64,000 nt of DNA. Source: Actinomycetes bacterium (GTDB taxonomy: Bacteria > Actinomycetota > Actinomycetes > Propionibacteriales > Nocardioidaceae). Below the pieces are notes generated by a model, which ran no database searches, was not told the origin of the DNA, and was given only the letters and a program-made list of their open reading frames with translations. Positions 25,556-34,569 of the stretch are shown here, piece after piece. Position 1 is the first letter of the stretch, and each line of letters opens with the position of its first letter. The DNA lies in assembly GCA_023460975.1 (NCBI GenBank), contig JAEWOG010000104.1, forward strand, positions 1 to 64,000, given 5' to 3'. Made by a program: the position numbers and the translations under genes.

Positions 25556-26886
25556 CAGGCGCCCAGCATCATCTGGCCGCACACGCGCACCACGTTGCCG
25601 TTGACCCCGCTGGAGGCGGGGTCCGCGAACCAGGCAATCGTTTCGGCCACGTCGACGGGGAGCCCGCCCTGGTTCATGGCGTTGAGCCGCTGGCCGACCT
25701 CCCGGGTCGCGAACGGCACGGCGGCCGTCATCTGGGTGATGATGAAGCCGGGCGCCACGGCGTTGATCGTGATCTGGTCGGTGAGCTCGCCGCGCAGGGA
25801 GTCCACCAGGCCGATGACGCCCGCCTTGGAGGCCGCGTAGTTGGTCTGGCCGACGTTGCCCGCGATGCCGGCGATCGAGGCCACGCCGATGATGCGGCCG
25901 TTGGGGCGTACGGTGCCACTGTCGAGCAGTTCGCGGGTGATCTTCTCGGGGGCCGTCAGGTTGACCGCGATCACCGAGTCCCAGCGCGCTTCGTCGATGT
26001 TGGCGAGCTTCTTGTCGCGGGTGATGCCAGCGTTGTGCACGACGACGTCGACGCCACCGTGCTCCGTACGCAGGTGGTGGGCGATCCGCTTCGCCGCGTC
26101 GGGGGCGGTGATGTCGAGGACGAGGTGGTCCCCGTCGAGCTCGCGGGTGAGCGCCTGCAACTCGCTGGCGGCCTGGGGCACGTCGACGCCGACCACGGTG
26201 GCGCCGTCGCGGTGCAGGACGCGGGCGATCTGCTCGCCGATGCCGCGGCTGGCTCCGGTGACCAGGGCGACCTTGCCCGCCAAGGGCTTGCGCCAGTCGC
26301 TGGTGACCGTCTGGGCGGAGCCGTACGCGCCCACCCGCACGACCTGGCCGGAGACGTACGCGGACTTGGGGGAGAGGAGGAACGCGAGGCTCGAGGTCAC
26401 CTGTTCCTCGGCGCCCGGCGCGACCAGTACGAGTTGGACGGTGCCGCCTCGGCCGATCTCCTTGCCGAGCGAGCGGGTGAAACCTTCCAGTGCGCGCTGG
26501 GCGACGCGCTCCTCGCCGGTCAGGAGCTCGGGCGGGGTGCCCAGCACGACGATCCGGGGGCAGGACTCGAGATGGCGCATCAGCGGCGTGAAGAACTCCC
26601 GCAACGCGCGCAGGGCAGCGCTCGCGGTGAGACCGGTGGCGTCGAAGACCAGGCCCTTGGCGCGCTGCCCTTCGGCGAGGGAGTCGGTGTGTGTGATGCC
26701 GAGGGCGTCGAGGCTCGATGCGACCGGGGCGGTGAGGCGTCCGGAACCCCCTGTGACCACGGTCCCGGTGACCAGGTCGGCGCCGTCGCTCCAGCGTTCC
26801 AGCTTGGTCGGGTTGGGCAGGCCGAGCTGCTTGACAAGCAGCTTGCCGACGGGGCTGGAGACGAATGCCTGATAACGGTCGGTCAT
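25555..26886 (-). CDS. fabG4: High-molecular-weight 3-oxoacyl-ACP/CoA reductase (FabG4 type)
   Basis: A 443-residue reductase, about 190 residues longer than ordinary FabG. The N-terminal part (1-200) is a flavodoxin-like, catalytically idle Rossmann domain, as in mycobacterial FabG4. The C-terminal part (about 205-443) is a complete SDR with VTGASRGIGEQIARVL, HNAGITRD and the catalytic YAASKAG. It reduces 3-ketoacyl thioesters, pairing with the HtdX-like dehydratase whose gene overlaps its stop. The stop-start overlap and synteny support a joint role in fatty-acid chain processing. Confidence 0.9.
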   Translation of the reverse strand: MTDRYQAFVSSPVGKLLVKQLGLPNPTKLERWSDGADLVTGTVVTGGSGRLTAPVASSLDALGITHTDSLAEGQRAKGLVFDATGLTASAALRALREFFTPLMRHLESCPRIVVLGTPPELLTGEERVAQRALEGFTRSLGKEIGRGGTVQLVLVAPGAEEQVTSSLAFLLSPKSAYVSGQVVRVGAYGSAQTVTSDWRKPLAGKVALVTGASRGIGEQIARVLHRDGATVVGVDVPQAASELQALTRELDGDHLVLDITAPDAAKRIAHHLRTEHGGVDVVVHNAGITRDKKLANIDEARWDSVIAVNLTAPEKITRELLDSGTVRPNGRIIGVASIAGIAGNVGQTNYAASKAGVIGLVDSLRGELTDQITINAVAPGFIITQMTAAVPFATREVGQRLNAMNQGGLPVDVAETIAWFADPASSGVNGNVVRVCGQMMLGA

Positions 26887-27101
26887 GGGTCGAGCCTCTT
26901 CCTACGACGGCGGAGTTGGCAACTTCGGCCAACCGGGCGAGCATGTGTTCCGATCGTATGTAACTCAGTGTCAAACTCAGAGTCCAGTTCTGGTGATGCG
27001 CGCCTCATCCAGTTCCTGCCCGTGCGGCGGGGAGTCATGATGGAGACACGTACGCCCCCTCGCCCGGATGCCGGGTGAGCCCCCGATCCGCAGGAGAGTC
27101 C
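26887..27101. promoter_or_regulatory. Divergent control region fabG4 / fadA2
   Basis: 215 bp between divergent genes. Two direct AACTCAG copies lie at 26962-26968 and 26974-26980, 12 bp apart, with TGTCAA between them, which reads TTGACA on the minus strand and could be the -35 for fabG4. The spacing suggests a regulator binding two half-sites. An AGGAG Shine-Dalgarno sequence lies just before fadA2. Nothing else is seen. Confidence 0.4.
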
Positions 27102-28382
27102 ATGCAGGCCAAGCCCCGTCGCGTCGCAGTCCTCGGCGGCAACCGCATCCCGTTCGCCCGGTCCAACACCGTCTACGCCGGCGTCTCCAACTCGGAGATG
27201 CTCGCCGGCGCGCTCGACGGACTGGTGGAGCGATACTCGCTCGCTGGCGAGCAGATCGGCGAGGTGGCGGCGGGTGCCGTCCTCAAGCACTCGCGCGACT
27301 TCAATCTGACCCGCGAGGTCGTCCTCGGCTCGGCGCTGGCGCCGGAGACGCCTGCCACCGACATCCAGCAGGCCTGCGGGACTGGCCTGCAGGCGGCGAT
27401 CCACGTCGCCAACAAGATCGCGCTGGGCACGATCGACTCGGGCATCGCAGGTGGCACCGACACCACGTCGGACGCCCCGGTCGCGCTGTCGGACAAGCTG
27501 CGCAAGAAGCTGATGAAGGTCAACGCCGCACGCGACACCAAGGCCAAGCTGGTGGCGCTGGGTCAGGTGCGCCCCGCGGACATCGGGCTGGAGATCCCGC
27601 GCAACTCCGAGCCCCGCACCGGCCTGTCGATGGGGGAGCACGCCGCCCTCACCGCGCTGGAGTGGAAGATCACCCGCGAGGCGCAGGACGAGCTCGCCGT
27701 CAGGTCGCACCACAACCTCGCGCGTTCGTACGAGGAGGGCTTCCAGGACGACCTCGTTGGGCCGTTCCGGGGCGTGGAGAAGGACACCAACCTGCGCGCC
27801 GACTCGACCATCGAGAAGCTGGCCACCCTCAAGCCGGTCTTCGGCAAGGGGGAGGCCGCCACGATGACGGCCGCCAACAGCACGCCACTGTCGGACGGCG
27901 CCTCGATGGTGCTGCTGGCCAGCGAGGAGTGGGCCGCCGAGCGCGACCTGCCGGTGAAGGCGTGGCTCGTCGACGCCGAGACTGCGGCGGTCGACTACGT
28001 GACCGGCCACGAGGGCCTCCTCATGGCCCCCGCGTACGCGGTCCCGCGCATGCTGGCCCGCAACGGCCTGACCTTCGACGACATCGACTTCTTCGAGATC
28101 CACGAGGCGTTCGCCTCGCAGGTGCTGGCGACCCTGGCCGCGTGGGAGGACCCGATCTTCTGCTCCGAGCGCCTCGGCCTCGACGCGCCGCTCGGCGCCG
28201 TCCCGGTGGAGAAGCTCAACGTCAACGGATCCTCGCTCGCCGCTGCCCACCCGTTCGCCGCGACCGGGGGCCGCATCCTCGCCGCCGCCGCCAAGCTGCT
28301 CGATGAGAAGGGCTCCGGGCGAGCGCTGATCTCCATCTGCGCCGCCGGCGGTCAGGGCGTCGTCGCGCTGCTGGAGAAGTGA
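27102..28382 (+). CDS. fadA2: Acetyl-CoA acetyltransferase (FadA2 type)
   Basis: A 426-residue thiolase of the FadA2/FadI kind. The nucleophile Cys is in DIQQACGTGLQAA (about residue 93), the catalytic His in FEIHEAFASQV and NGSSLAAAHPFAATGG, and the second Cys in SICAAGGQGVV near the C-terminus. Divergent from fabG4-htdX as in mycobacteria, so it likely shares control with them. ATG 27102 has AGGAG upstream; a GTG at 27075 is possible but unneeded. Confidence 0.92.
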   Translation: MQAKPRRVAVLGGNRIPFARSNTVYAGVSNSEMLAGALDGLVERYSLAGEQIGEVAAGAVLKHSRDFNLTREVVLGSALAPETPATDIQQACGTGLQAAIHVANKIALGTIDSGIAGGTDTTSDAPVALSDKLRKKLMKVNAARDTKAKLVALGQVRPADIGLEIPRNSEPRTGLSMGEHAALTALEWKITREAQDELAVRSHHNLARSYEEGFQDDLVGPFRGVEKDTNLRADSTIEKLATLKPVFGKGEAATMTAANSTPLSDGASMVLLASEEWAAERDLPVKAWLVDAETAAVDYVTGHEGLLMAPAYAVPRMLARNGLTFDDIDFFEIHEAFASQVLATLAAWEDPIFCSERLGLDAPLGAVPVEKLNVNGSSLAAAHPFAATGGRILAAAAKLLDEKGSGRALISICAAGGQGVVALLEK

Positions 28383-28388
28383 CGTCGT

Positions 28389-28417
28389 GCTCCCTGCCCG
28401 TGTCTCGGGCAGGGAGC
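28389..28417 (+). terminator. Terminator after fadA2
   Basis: A perfect 12-bp stem (gctccctgcccg / cgggcagggagc) with a 5-nt loop starts 6 bp after the fadA2 stop and precedes the pyrR promoter. Confidence 0.75.
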
Positions 28418-28457
28418 GCGCATGGCCGCCGGGGAGTGCTCCGCGGCCGGGATCGAG

Positions 28458-28515
28458 TAGTCTCCTGCCGACAGACATCCTTTAACTCACCGTCCTGTGA
28501 GGCGGAGAAGGAGGT
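28458..28515 (+). promoter_or_regulatory. PyrR-responsive leader of pyrRBC
   Basis: TAGTCT at 28458-28463 is a likely -10, so the mRNA would begin near 28470. The leader contains TCCTGTGAGGC (28493-28503), which fits the PyrR-binding consensus UCCNGNGAGGY, inside a CCG/CGG stem. An outer stem pairs TCCTT (28478-28482) with AAGGA (28508-28512), part of the Shine-Dalgarno AAGGAGGT. No intrinsic terminator fits before the start, so control by PyrR at translation, as shown in mycobacteria, is the likely mechanism. A nearly identical element precedes carA. Confidence 0.82.
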
Positions 28516-28526
28516 CCGGCGCCGGT

Positions 28527-29099
28527 ATGTCCGATGCCCCCACCCCACCCGACACCGAGGCCACTGGGCCAGACGGTGCGCGAACTGTTCTGGATGCCCG
28601 TGACGTCTCCCGGGCCCTGACCCGGATCTCGCACGAACTCCTCGAGCGCAACCGCGGCGCGAGCGATCTCGTGCTGCTCGGGCTGCACACCCGCGGTGTG
28701 CCCCTGGCCCGTCGCATCGCCGAGCGCATCGCTGCCGTCGAGGGCGTCCAGGTCGCCGTCGGCGAGCTCGACGTGACGATGTACCGCGACGACCTGCGCA
28801 AGCAGCCCACACGGCGTGCGCACCGTACGGAGATTCCCGCCGGCGGCATCGACGACAAGGTCGTCGTCCTGGTCGACGACGTGCTCTTCTCCGGGCGCAC
28901 CATCCGCGCGGCCCTCGACGCGCTCGCGGACCTGGGGCGGCCCTCCGCCGTCCGGCTCGCGGTGCTCGTCGACCGTGGCCACCGTGAGCTCCCGATCCGG
29001 GCCGACCACGTCGGCAAGAACCTGCCCAGTGCCCGCAGCGAGCGCGTCAGCGTCCGCGTGGCAGAGGTGGATGGCGCCGACGAGGTGACGATCGCATGA
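28527..29099 (+). CDS. pyrR: Bifunctional pyr regulator PyrR / uracil phosphoribosyltransferase
   Basis: A 190-residue PyrR. The PRPP loop VVVLVDDVLFSGRTIRAALDAL (about residues 112-133) and LHTRGVPLARRIAERI are diagnostic. PyrR binds pyr mRNA leaders in the presence of UMP/UTP and can have uracil phosphoribosyltransferase activity. ATG 28527 lies 11 nt after the Shine-Dalgarno AAGGAGGT, longer than ideal; an in-frame GTG within the leader at 28497 would start inside the PyrR-binding loop. The stop overlaps pyrB by 4 bp. Confidence 0.95.
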   Translation: MSDAPTPPDTEATGPDGARTVLDARDVSRALTRISHELLERNRGASDLVLLGLHTRGVPLARRIAERIAAVEGVQVAVGELDVTMYRDDLRKQPTRRAHRTEIPAGGIDDKVVVLVDDVLFSGRTIRAALDALADLGRPSAVRLAVLVDRGHRELPIRADHVGKNLPSARSERVSVRVAEVDGADEVTIA

Positions 29100-30028
29100 G
29101 GCACCTGTTGTCCATCGACGACCTGAGCGTCGAGGAGATCCGTACGATCTTCGACACCGCCGCGGACATGCACGACGTGCAGCGCCGCTCGGTGAAGAAG
29201 TTGCCCGCGCTGCGCGGCCGTACGGTCGTCAACCTCTTCTTCGAGGACTCCACCCGGACCCGGTCGAGCTTCGAGATCGCTGGCAAGTGGCTCTCGGCCG
29301 ACGTCATCAACATCTCCGCCAAGGGCTCCTCGACCTCGAAGGGCGAGAGCCTGCGCGACACCGTGCTGACGGTGTGCGCGATGGGGGTCGACGGCCTCGT
29401 GATGCGGCACTCGGCCTCCGGCGCGGCGCTCCAGGTGAGCCAGTGGGTCGACGCGGCCGTGGTCAACGCGGGTGACGGCACCCACGAGCACCCGACGCAG
29501 GCGCTGCTGGATGCGTACACGCTCGAGCAGCGGTTGGGGTCCCTGGAGGGCCGTCACGTCGCCATCGTGGGCGACCTGACGCACAGCAGGGTCTTCCGCA
29601 GCAACATCCAGTGCCTGACCAAGCTGGGCGCCGAGGTGACCGTGGTCGCCCCGCCGACCCTGATGCCGAGCGGCATCGGACCGTGGTCGGCCTCGGCCGG
29701 GTTCGCGACCTCGTACGACTTCGACGAGGTGCTCCCGCATGCCGACGCCGTGATGATGCTGCGCGTGCAGCGCGAGCGGATGTCGGGCGGGTTCTTCCCC
29801 ACGCCGCGCGAGTACACGGTCGGCTACGGCCTGACTCGCGACCGGCTGGCCGTCCTGGGCGCCGACGTCCCGATCTGCCACCCAGGTCCGATGAATCGGG
29901 GCCTCGAGATCGCCGCGGACGCCGCCGACGCGGCCCAGTCGGCGGTGCTCGACCAGGTCTCCGCCGGTCTGGCGGTCCGCATGTCCGTGCTCTACCACCT
30001 GCTCGCCGGAGAGGAGACCAGCGCGTGA
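29096..30028 (+). CDS. pyrB: Aspartate carbamoyltransferase catalytic subunit
   Basis: Condenses carbamoyl phosphate and aspartate to carbamoyl aspartate, the committed pyrimidine step. The 310-residue protein carries the carbamoyl-phosphate motif STRTRSSFE (about residue 50) and HPTQALLDAYTLE (about residue 133), plus the aspartate-binding loop near LRVQRERM. The ATG overlaps the pyrR stop (ATGA), and its own stop overlaps pyrC. Confidence 0.96.
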   Translation: MRHLLSIDDLSVEEIRTIFDTAADMHDVQRRSVKKLPALRGRTVVNLFFEDSTRTRSSFEIAGKWLSADVINISAKGSSTSKGESLRDTVLTVCAMGVDGLVMRHSASGAALQVSQWVDAAVVNAGDGTHEHPTQALLDAYTLEQRLGSLEGRHVAIVGDLTHSRVFRSNIQCLTKLGAEVTVVAPPTLMPSGIGPWSASAGFATSYDFDEVLPHADAVMMLRVQRERMSGGFFPTPREYTVGYGLTRDRLAVLGADVPICHPGPMNRGLEIAADAADAAQSAVLDQVSAGLAVRMSVLYHLLAGEETSA

Positions 30029-31305
30029 GCCTGCTGATCAAGGGAGTCTCGGTCCTCGGTGACGAGCGCGCCGACATCCTCGTTCGCGACGGGGTGGTGG
30101 CCGAGATCGGCGCCGTCGACGCCCCGGCGGACGCCGAGGTGCTCGACGCCGGGGGTCTGGTGGCGCTGCCGGGCCTCGTGGACTTGCACACCCACCTGCG
30201 TGAGCCGGGACGTGAGGACGCCGAGACCGTGCTGAGCGGCTCGCGGGCCGCAGCGATCGGCGGCTACACGGCGGTCTTGGCGATGGCCAACACCTCTCCG
30301 GTCACCGACACCGCCGAGGCGGCCCTGCGGGTGCTCGACCTCGGGGAGCAGGCGGGCCTGGTCCACGTCCAGCCCGTCGGGGCCGTGACGAAGGGACTCG
30401 GCGGTGAGGAACTCGCCGAGCTCGGTCTGATGGCGCGCTCGCGGGCGCACGTACGGGTCTTCTCCGACGACGGCAAGTGCGTGCACGACGCGCGCGTCAT
30501 GCGGCGCGCGCTGGAGTACGTGAAGGCATTCGGCGGCGTGGTGTCGCAGCACTCGCAGGACCCGGCGCTCGCCGGTCCGCAGGCGTGCTGCCACGAGGGT
30601 GAGGTGTCGGGCCGACTGGGCCTGCCCGGGTGGCCCGGAATCGCCGAGGAGGTCATCGTCTCCCGTGACGTCATGCTGGCCCGTCACACCGGATCGCGGG
30701 TGCACGTGGCCCACGTGTCGACCGCAGGATCGCTCGAGGTGGTGCGCTGGGCCAAGGCGCAGGGCATCGACGTGACCTGCGAGGTGACTCCCCACCACCT
30801 GCTCCTGACCACTGACCTGCTGGTCGGCTACGACCCGGTCTTCAAGGTCAACCCGCCCTTGCGCCCCGAGGAGGACGTGCTCGCGCTCAGGGCCGGTCTG
30901 GCCGACGGGACCATTGATGCCGTCGCCACCGACCATGCCCCGCACGCGCGCCATGACAAGGAGCACGCGTTCGTCGACGCCGCCTTCGGCATGCTCGGGC
31001 TGGAGTCAGCGCTGTCGGTCGTGCGGACCGTGATGGACGACGACTTCGACTGGGCCGACATCGCCCGCGTGATGTCGCAGTCGCCGGCCCGCATCGCCGG
31101 CCTGGAGGGCCAGGGTGGCCAGATCGCCCCGGGCGAGCCGGCGCACCTGACGCTCGTCGACCCGGACGCGACGTGGACGCTGGATCGCGACGACTCGGTC
31201 TCGCTCTCGCGCAACAACCCGTGGCACGGGCGCGAGTTCACCTCGCGGGTGGTCCACACGATCTTTGGTGGCCGCCTCACCGTGCGCGACGGCGCGTTGG
31301 TCTGA
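30025..31305 (+). CDS. pyrC: Dihydroorotase
   Basis: Cyclises carbamoyl aspartate to dihydroorotate. The 426-residue class I enzyme shows metal ligands in DLHTHLREPG (about residue 55), HVAHVSTAGS and VATDHAPHA. GTG 30025 overlaps the pyrB stop (GTGA). The pyrRBC block ends here; the next pyr gene, carA, is about 10.5 kb away. Confidence 0.95.
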   Translation: MSLLIKGVSVLGDERADILVRDGVVAEIGAVDAPADAEVLDAGGLVALPGLVDLHTHLREPGREDAETVLSGSRAAAIGGYTAVLAMANTSPVTDTAEAALRVLDLGEQAGLVHVQPVGAVTKGLGGEELAELGLMARSRAHVRVFSDDGKCVHDARVMRRALEYVKAFGGVVSQHSQDPALAGPQACCHEGEVSGRLGLPGWPGIAEEVIVSRDVMLARHTGSRVHVAHVSTAGSLEVVRWAKAQGIDVTCEVTPHHLLLTTDLLVGYDPVFKVNPPLRPEEDVLALRAGLADGTIDAVATDHAPHARHDKEHAFVDAAFGMLGLESALSVVRTVMDDDFDWADIARVMSQSPARIAGLEGQGGQIAPGEPAHLTLVDPDATWTLDRDDSVSLSRNNPWHGREFTSRVVHTIFGGRLTVRDGALV

Positions 31306-31360
31306 CGTCGGGCCCGGATCACGCCTCGCGCGCAGCGGCGGGCGGGGGTAGCGTCGCACC

Positions 31361-31846
31361 ATGTCGTACCCGGACCCGGTCTACTTCGGCGACGGCGAGG
31401 TGCTGGCCCGCTACCGCCCTGCCCACACGGCTGCAGAACTGCCACGTGCCGGCGGGGCGGCGTCCTACCTCGCCACGGGCGCGACGACGGGCGGGCGGTT
31501 CGGGCTCTACCGCTGGGACATGAACGCGGCCTCGGGAGGCGCCAGACCGCACTTCCACCGCACCATGAGCGAGTCGTTCTACGTGCTGTCGGGGAGCGTG
31601 CGTCTCTTCGATGGCGCGGCGTGGGTCGACGGCGGTCCGGGCGACTTCCTCCACGTTCCCGAGGGCGGGTTGCACGGGTTCAGCAACGACTCGGATGAGG
31701 AGGCCTCGATGCTCATCCTGTTCACCCCCGGGGCGCCGCGGGAGGCGTACTTCGAGGGGCTGGTCGCGCTGTCCGAGGGCCGGTGGGAGCCCAGCCACGA
31801 CGAACTCGAGGCGTTCTTCATCGAGCACGACAACATCTACGTCTGA
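31361..31846 (+). CDS. Cupin domain protein
   Basis: A 161-residue single-cupin protein. Motif 1 is HFHRTMSESFYVLSGSVRLF (about residues 66-85, with metal ligands His-His-Glu) and motif 2 is DFLHVPEGGLHGFSN. Function not assignable; such proteins range from isomerases to ligand sensors. ATG 31361 follows TAGCGT (31349-31354) by 6 nt with no Shine-Dalgarno sequence: leaderless. It converges on the condensation-GNAT gene with a gap of only 9 bp. Confidence 0.8.
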   Translation: MSYPDPVYFGDGEVLARYRPAHTAAELPRAGGAASYLATGATTGGRFGLYRWDMNAASGGARPHFHRTMSESFYVLSGSVRLFDGAAWVDGGPGDFLHVPEGGLHGFSNDSDEEASMLILFTPGAPREAYFEGLVALSEGRWEPSHDELEAFFIEHDNIYV

Positions 31847-31855
31847 GCGTGTGCC

Positions 31856-33625
31856 TCACAGTTCTCGCGTCATGAACACGCTCCACGGGTCGGGCTCGTA
31901 CGAACCGAACGGCGCGCACTCGGTGAAGCCGTACGACGCGTAGAGCCGGCGAGCCGGAGCGAAGGCGTCGGGGGTTCCGGTCTCCAGCGAGATCCGGGTG
32001 ACGCCGCGGCGGCGTGCGTCGTCGAGGGCGTGCTCGAGCATCGCGCGCCCGAGCCCAGCGCTGCGGCGCTCGGGAGCCGTACGCATGGACTTGAGCTCTT
32101 CGTGGGTCTCGTCCAGTGCCGACAGCGCGACGGTCGCGACGAGGTCGCCGTCCAACTCGCCCGACCAGAGCCTGATCCGCGGGTGCCGCAGGGCTGCCAG
32201 GTCGAGGGCGTGCACGCTCTCGGCCGGCGAGTGCTCGGCCATGTCGGCGAGGTGCTCGGACAGGAACCTGAACAGGGCGCCTGAGCCCAGATCGGCGCGG
32301 TCGATGCGCAGGGTCGTGGCTGGCGCCGGCGCTGCGCCGATCCGGCGCAGCGCGAGGACGACGTCGTCGAGCCAGGCGCCGACGTTCGCCCGGCCCTCCA
32401 TGGTGTCGGGGTAGCGACAGCGCAGGTGGAGCCCCGTTTCGTCGAGGACGAACCAGACCATGACGCCGTCGGTGAGGATCCGCGCGCCCACGTACTGGGC
32501 CCCCAGCGCCCGGGAGTCGACCCGGACCGGCAGCCTGCGCAGGTCCAGCCAGGACAAAGCGAACATCCCGGGCGCGGTGGGCATGCCTCCCCACGGGGCG
32601 AGGATGTCGGCCAGTGGCCACGAGCCCAGCTCGACGGCCTCCCGGACAGCCCCGGCGCAGGCGCGGGGATCCGGGTCGGTGGACTCCAGCACCGCGTTGG
32701 TGATGAACCATCCCACCGAGTCGTGCCACTGCGGCTGCGTGCGACTGTGCACGGGGAACACGACCCGCAGCCCCGTCCCCGCGAGCCTCTGGGTGACCGC
32801 GGTCAGGGCAGAGATGACGAGGCTGAGCGTGGAGACCCCCTCGTCGGCTGCGCGCTCGCCGAGCCGGGCCGCCTGGGCCACGTCGAGCACGTCGCGGACC
32901 TCGACTCGCTCGGGCTGCGGGCGATCCACCGCGCCCAGGGGCATGGGAAAGCGCGGCATCACGCCGTCCCCGGCGCCAAGGATCTCCGCCCATCGCTCGT
33001 GCACCGACTCGGGTGCCCCCGGCAGCGACGCGAGTGCGCGTGTGTGCTCGGCGAAGGCCGCCGCACCGGGAAGGTCGGGGGTACGGCCAGCGGCCCGCGC
33101 CTCCACTGACGCCAGCAGGTCGCGTACGACGATGAGCATCGACCACATGTCGGTGTGGGCGTGGTCCGCGCCGACCACGACGGTCGTACCTTCGACGTTC
33201 TCGAGGACGCACAACCGGTGAGAGGGGGCCGAGTACGGCGAACAGGCCGCATCCAGGACGTCTCGCAGCGCGTCGTTGACCGCTTCGCCCGGCCCCACCA
33301 GGTGCTCGCGCCACTGGCCGGGGCCGACGTCCATGACGCGCAGATCGGGAGGAGCGTCGGCAGTCAGCGGGGGAGTGAAGACGCTGCGCAGCGTCTCGTG
33401 GCGCGCCACGACGTCGAGCCACGCGAGGGCGAGGACCTCGCGTGAGGTGGGCGTCGGCAGCGTGAAGGACAGGGCCATCCACGAGCCCGGTCGCGTGCCC
33501 GCGCCGACGTGGCGGGCCTGGTCGAAGGAGACCGGAAGCCGATGCCCGGGCTCGCCGACGGTGACGTCGTAGCCCCACAGCCGTCCGAAAGGCAGCCGAA
33601 GATGCGCCACGTTCGTCAACCTCAT
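31856..33625 (-). CDS. Condensation-domain protein fused to GNAT acetyltransferase
   Basis: A 589-residue two-domain protein. Residues 1 to about 430 are a condensation (chloramphenicol-acetyltransferase-like) domain of the kind found in NRPS and lipid acyltransferases; the active site HHxxxDG appears as DHAHTDM (about 154-160), keeping the catalytic His and the Asp. Residues about 445-589 are a GNAT domain with the CoA loop ERRSAGLGRAMLEHAL and the closing ASYGFTECAPFG. The start at 33625 is supported by TACGGT (33632-33637 on the minus strand) 6 nt upstream; GTG 33661 would add 12 residues. No NRPS genes are nearby, so it probably acylates a small molecule. Confidence 0.82.
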   Translation of the reverse strand: MRLTNVAHLRLPFGRLWGYDVTVGEPGHRLPVSFDQARHVGAGTRPGSWMALSFTLPTPTSREVLALAWLDVVARHETLRSVFTPPLTADAPPDLRVMDVGPGQWREHLVGPGEAVNDALRDVLDAACSPYSAPSHRLCVLENVEGTTVVVGADHAHTDMWSMLIVVRDLLASVEARAAGRTPDLPGAAAFAEHTRALASLPGAPESVHERWAEILGAGDGVMPRFPMPLGAVDRPQPERVEVRDVLDVAQAARLGERAADEGVSTLSLVISALTAVTQRLAGTGLRVVFPVHSRTQPQWHDSVGWFITNAVLESTDPDPRACAGAVREAVELGSWPLADILAPWGGMPTAPGMFALSWLDLRRLPVRVDSRALGAQYVGARILTDGVMVWFVLDETGLHLRCRYPDTMEGRANVGAWLDDVVLALRRIGAAPAPATTLRIDRADLGSGALFRFLSEHLADMAEHSPAESVHALDLAALRHPRIRLWSGELDGDLVATVALSALDETHEELKSMRTAPERRSAGLGRAMLEHALDDARRRGVTRISLETGTPDAFAPARRLYASYGFTECAPFGSYEPDPWSVFMTREL

Positions 33626-33756
33626 GAGCGCACCGTATGCGGCGAGGTGCCGTGGCACCACGGACGAAACACACTGTTCACGAGCATCTTGCAGACTCCG
33701 GGGGCAGAGTCGTGGGCGGTGCGTACGCTGACGCTCAGCGCGACTCAGGAGGACCC

Positions 33757-34545
33757 ATGAACCGCTTTGCCGTCGAGGGCGCTGACCTCGCCCGCGAGGT
33801 CAGCGACGAGGGTGGACATCCCGTGGTGCAACTGCACGGGCTCACGTCGAGTCGCAGGCGGGATCGACTCCTGAACCTCGACCTCGGGCTCGGGTTGAGC
33901 GGCACCCGTCTGCTGCGTTACGACGCCCGCGGCCACGGGCTCTCCTCGGGACGCCCACGCCCGGAGGACTACCGGTGGGAGCGTCTGGCCACCGACCTGC
34001 TCGACCTCCTCGACGACGTGTTCCCCGGCGAGGCCGTGCACGGGGTCGGGCCCTCGATGGGGGCGGCCACGCTGCTCCATGCCGCCGTGCGGGAGCCGGA
34101 ACGCTTCACCAGCCTGACCTTGATGGTGCCCTCGACCGCGTGGGAGACGCGGGCAGCGAAGGCCGACGAATATCGAGCGGCCGCCGACGTCGTTGAACGA
34201 CGTGGGCGAGATGTGTGGGTCGCCGCCGGCCGGATGGCTCCGCGCGTGCCGGCTCAGGCGGACGTACCGATCACGGAACCGGAGATCACCGAGGACCTGC
34301 TGCCCTCGGTGCTGCGCGGGGCCGCGGCCTCGGACTACCCGAGCCCTGCCGAGGTCGCCTCGCTGACGGTCCCCACGACGATCCTCGCGTGGACCGACGA
34401 CCCAGCGCACCCGGTCTCCACCGCTGAGTCGCTGCACGGACTGCTCAGGGGCTCGACCCTCCAGGTGGCCACGTCGCCGGGGGAGCTGGCCCGGTGGCCC
34501 GCACGCCTCAGCGAGGACGTCCGGCGGGCCGGGGCTTTCGCCTGA
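33757..34545 (+). CDS. Alpha/beta hydrolase
   Basis: A 262-residue alpha/beta-hydrolase. The oxyanion stretch is VVQLHGLTSSRR, the nucleophile elbow is GVGPSMGAATLLHAA (Ser about residue 103) and the Asp candidate lies in LAWTDDPAHPVS with the final His near it. An esterase or lactonase is likely; the substrate is unknown. ATG 33757 has AGGAGG 5 nt upstream, unlike the many leaderless neighbours. Confidence 0.84.
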   Translation: MNRFAVEGADLAREVSDEGGHPVVQLHGLTSSRRRDRLLNLDLGLGLSGTRLLRYDARGHGLSSGRPRPEDYRWERLATDLLDLLDDVFPGEAVHGVGPSMGAATLLHAAVREPERFTSLTLMVPSTAWETRAAKADEYRAAADVVERRGRDVWVAAGRMAPRVPAQADVPITEPEITEDLLPSVLRGAAASDYPSPAEVASLTVPTTILAWTDDPAHPVSTAESLHGLLRGSTLQVATSPGELARWPARLSEDVRRAGAFA

Positions 34546-34569
34546 CGCGGCATCTGGTGGAGTGGGGTC

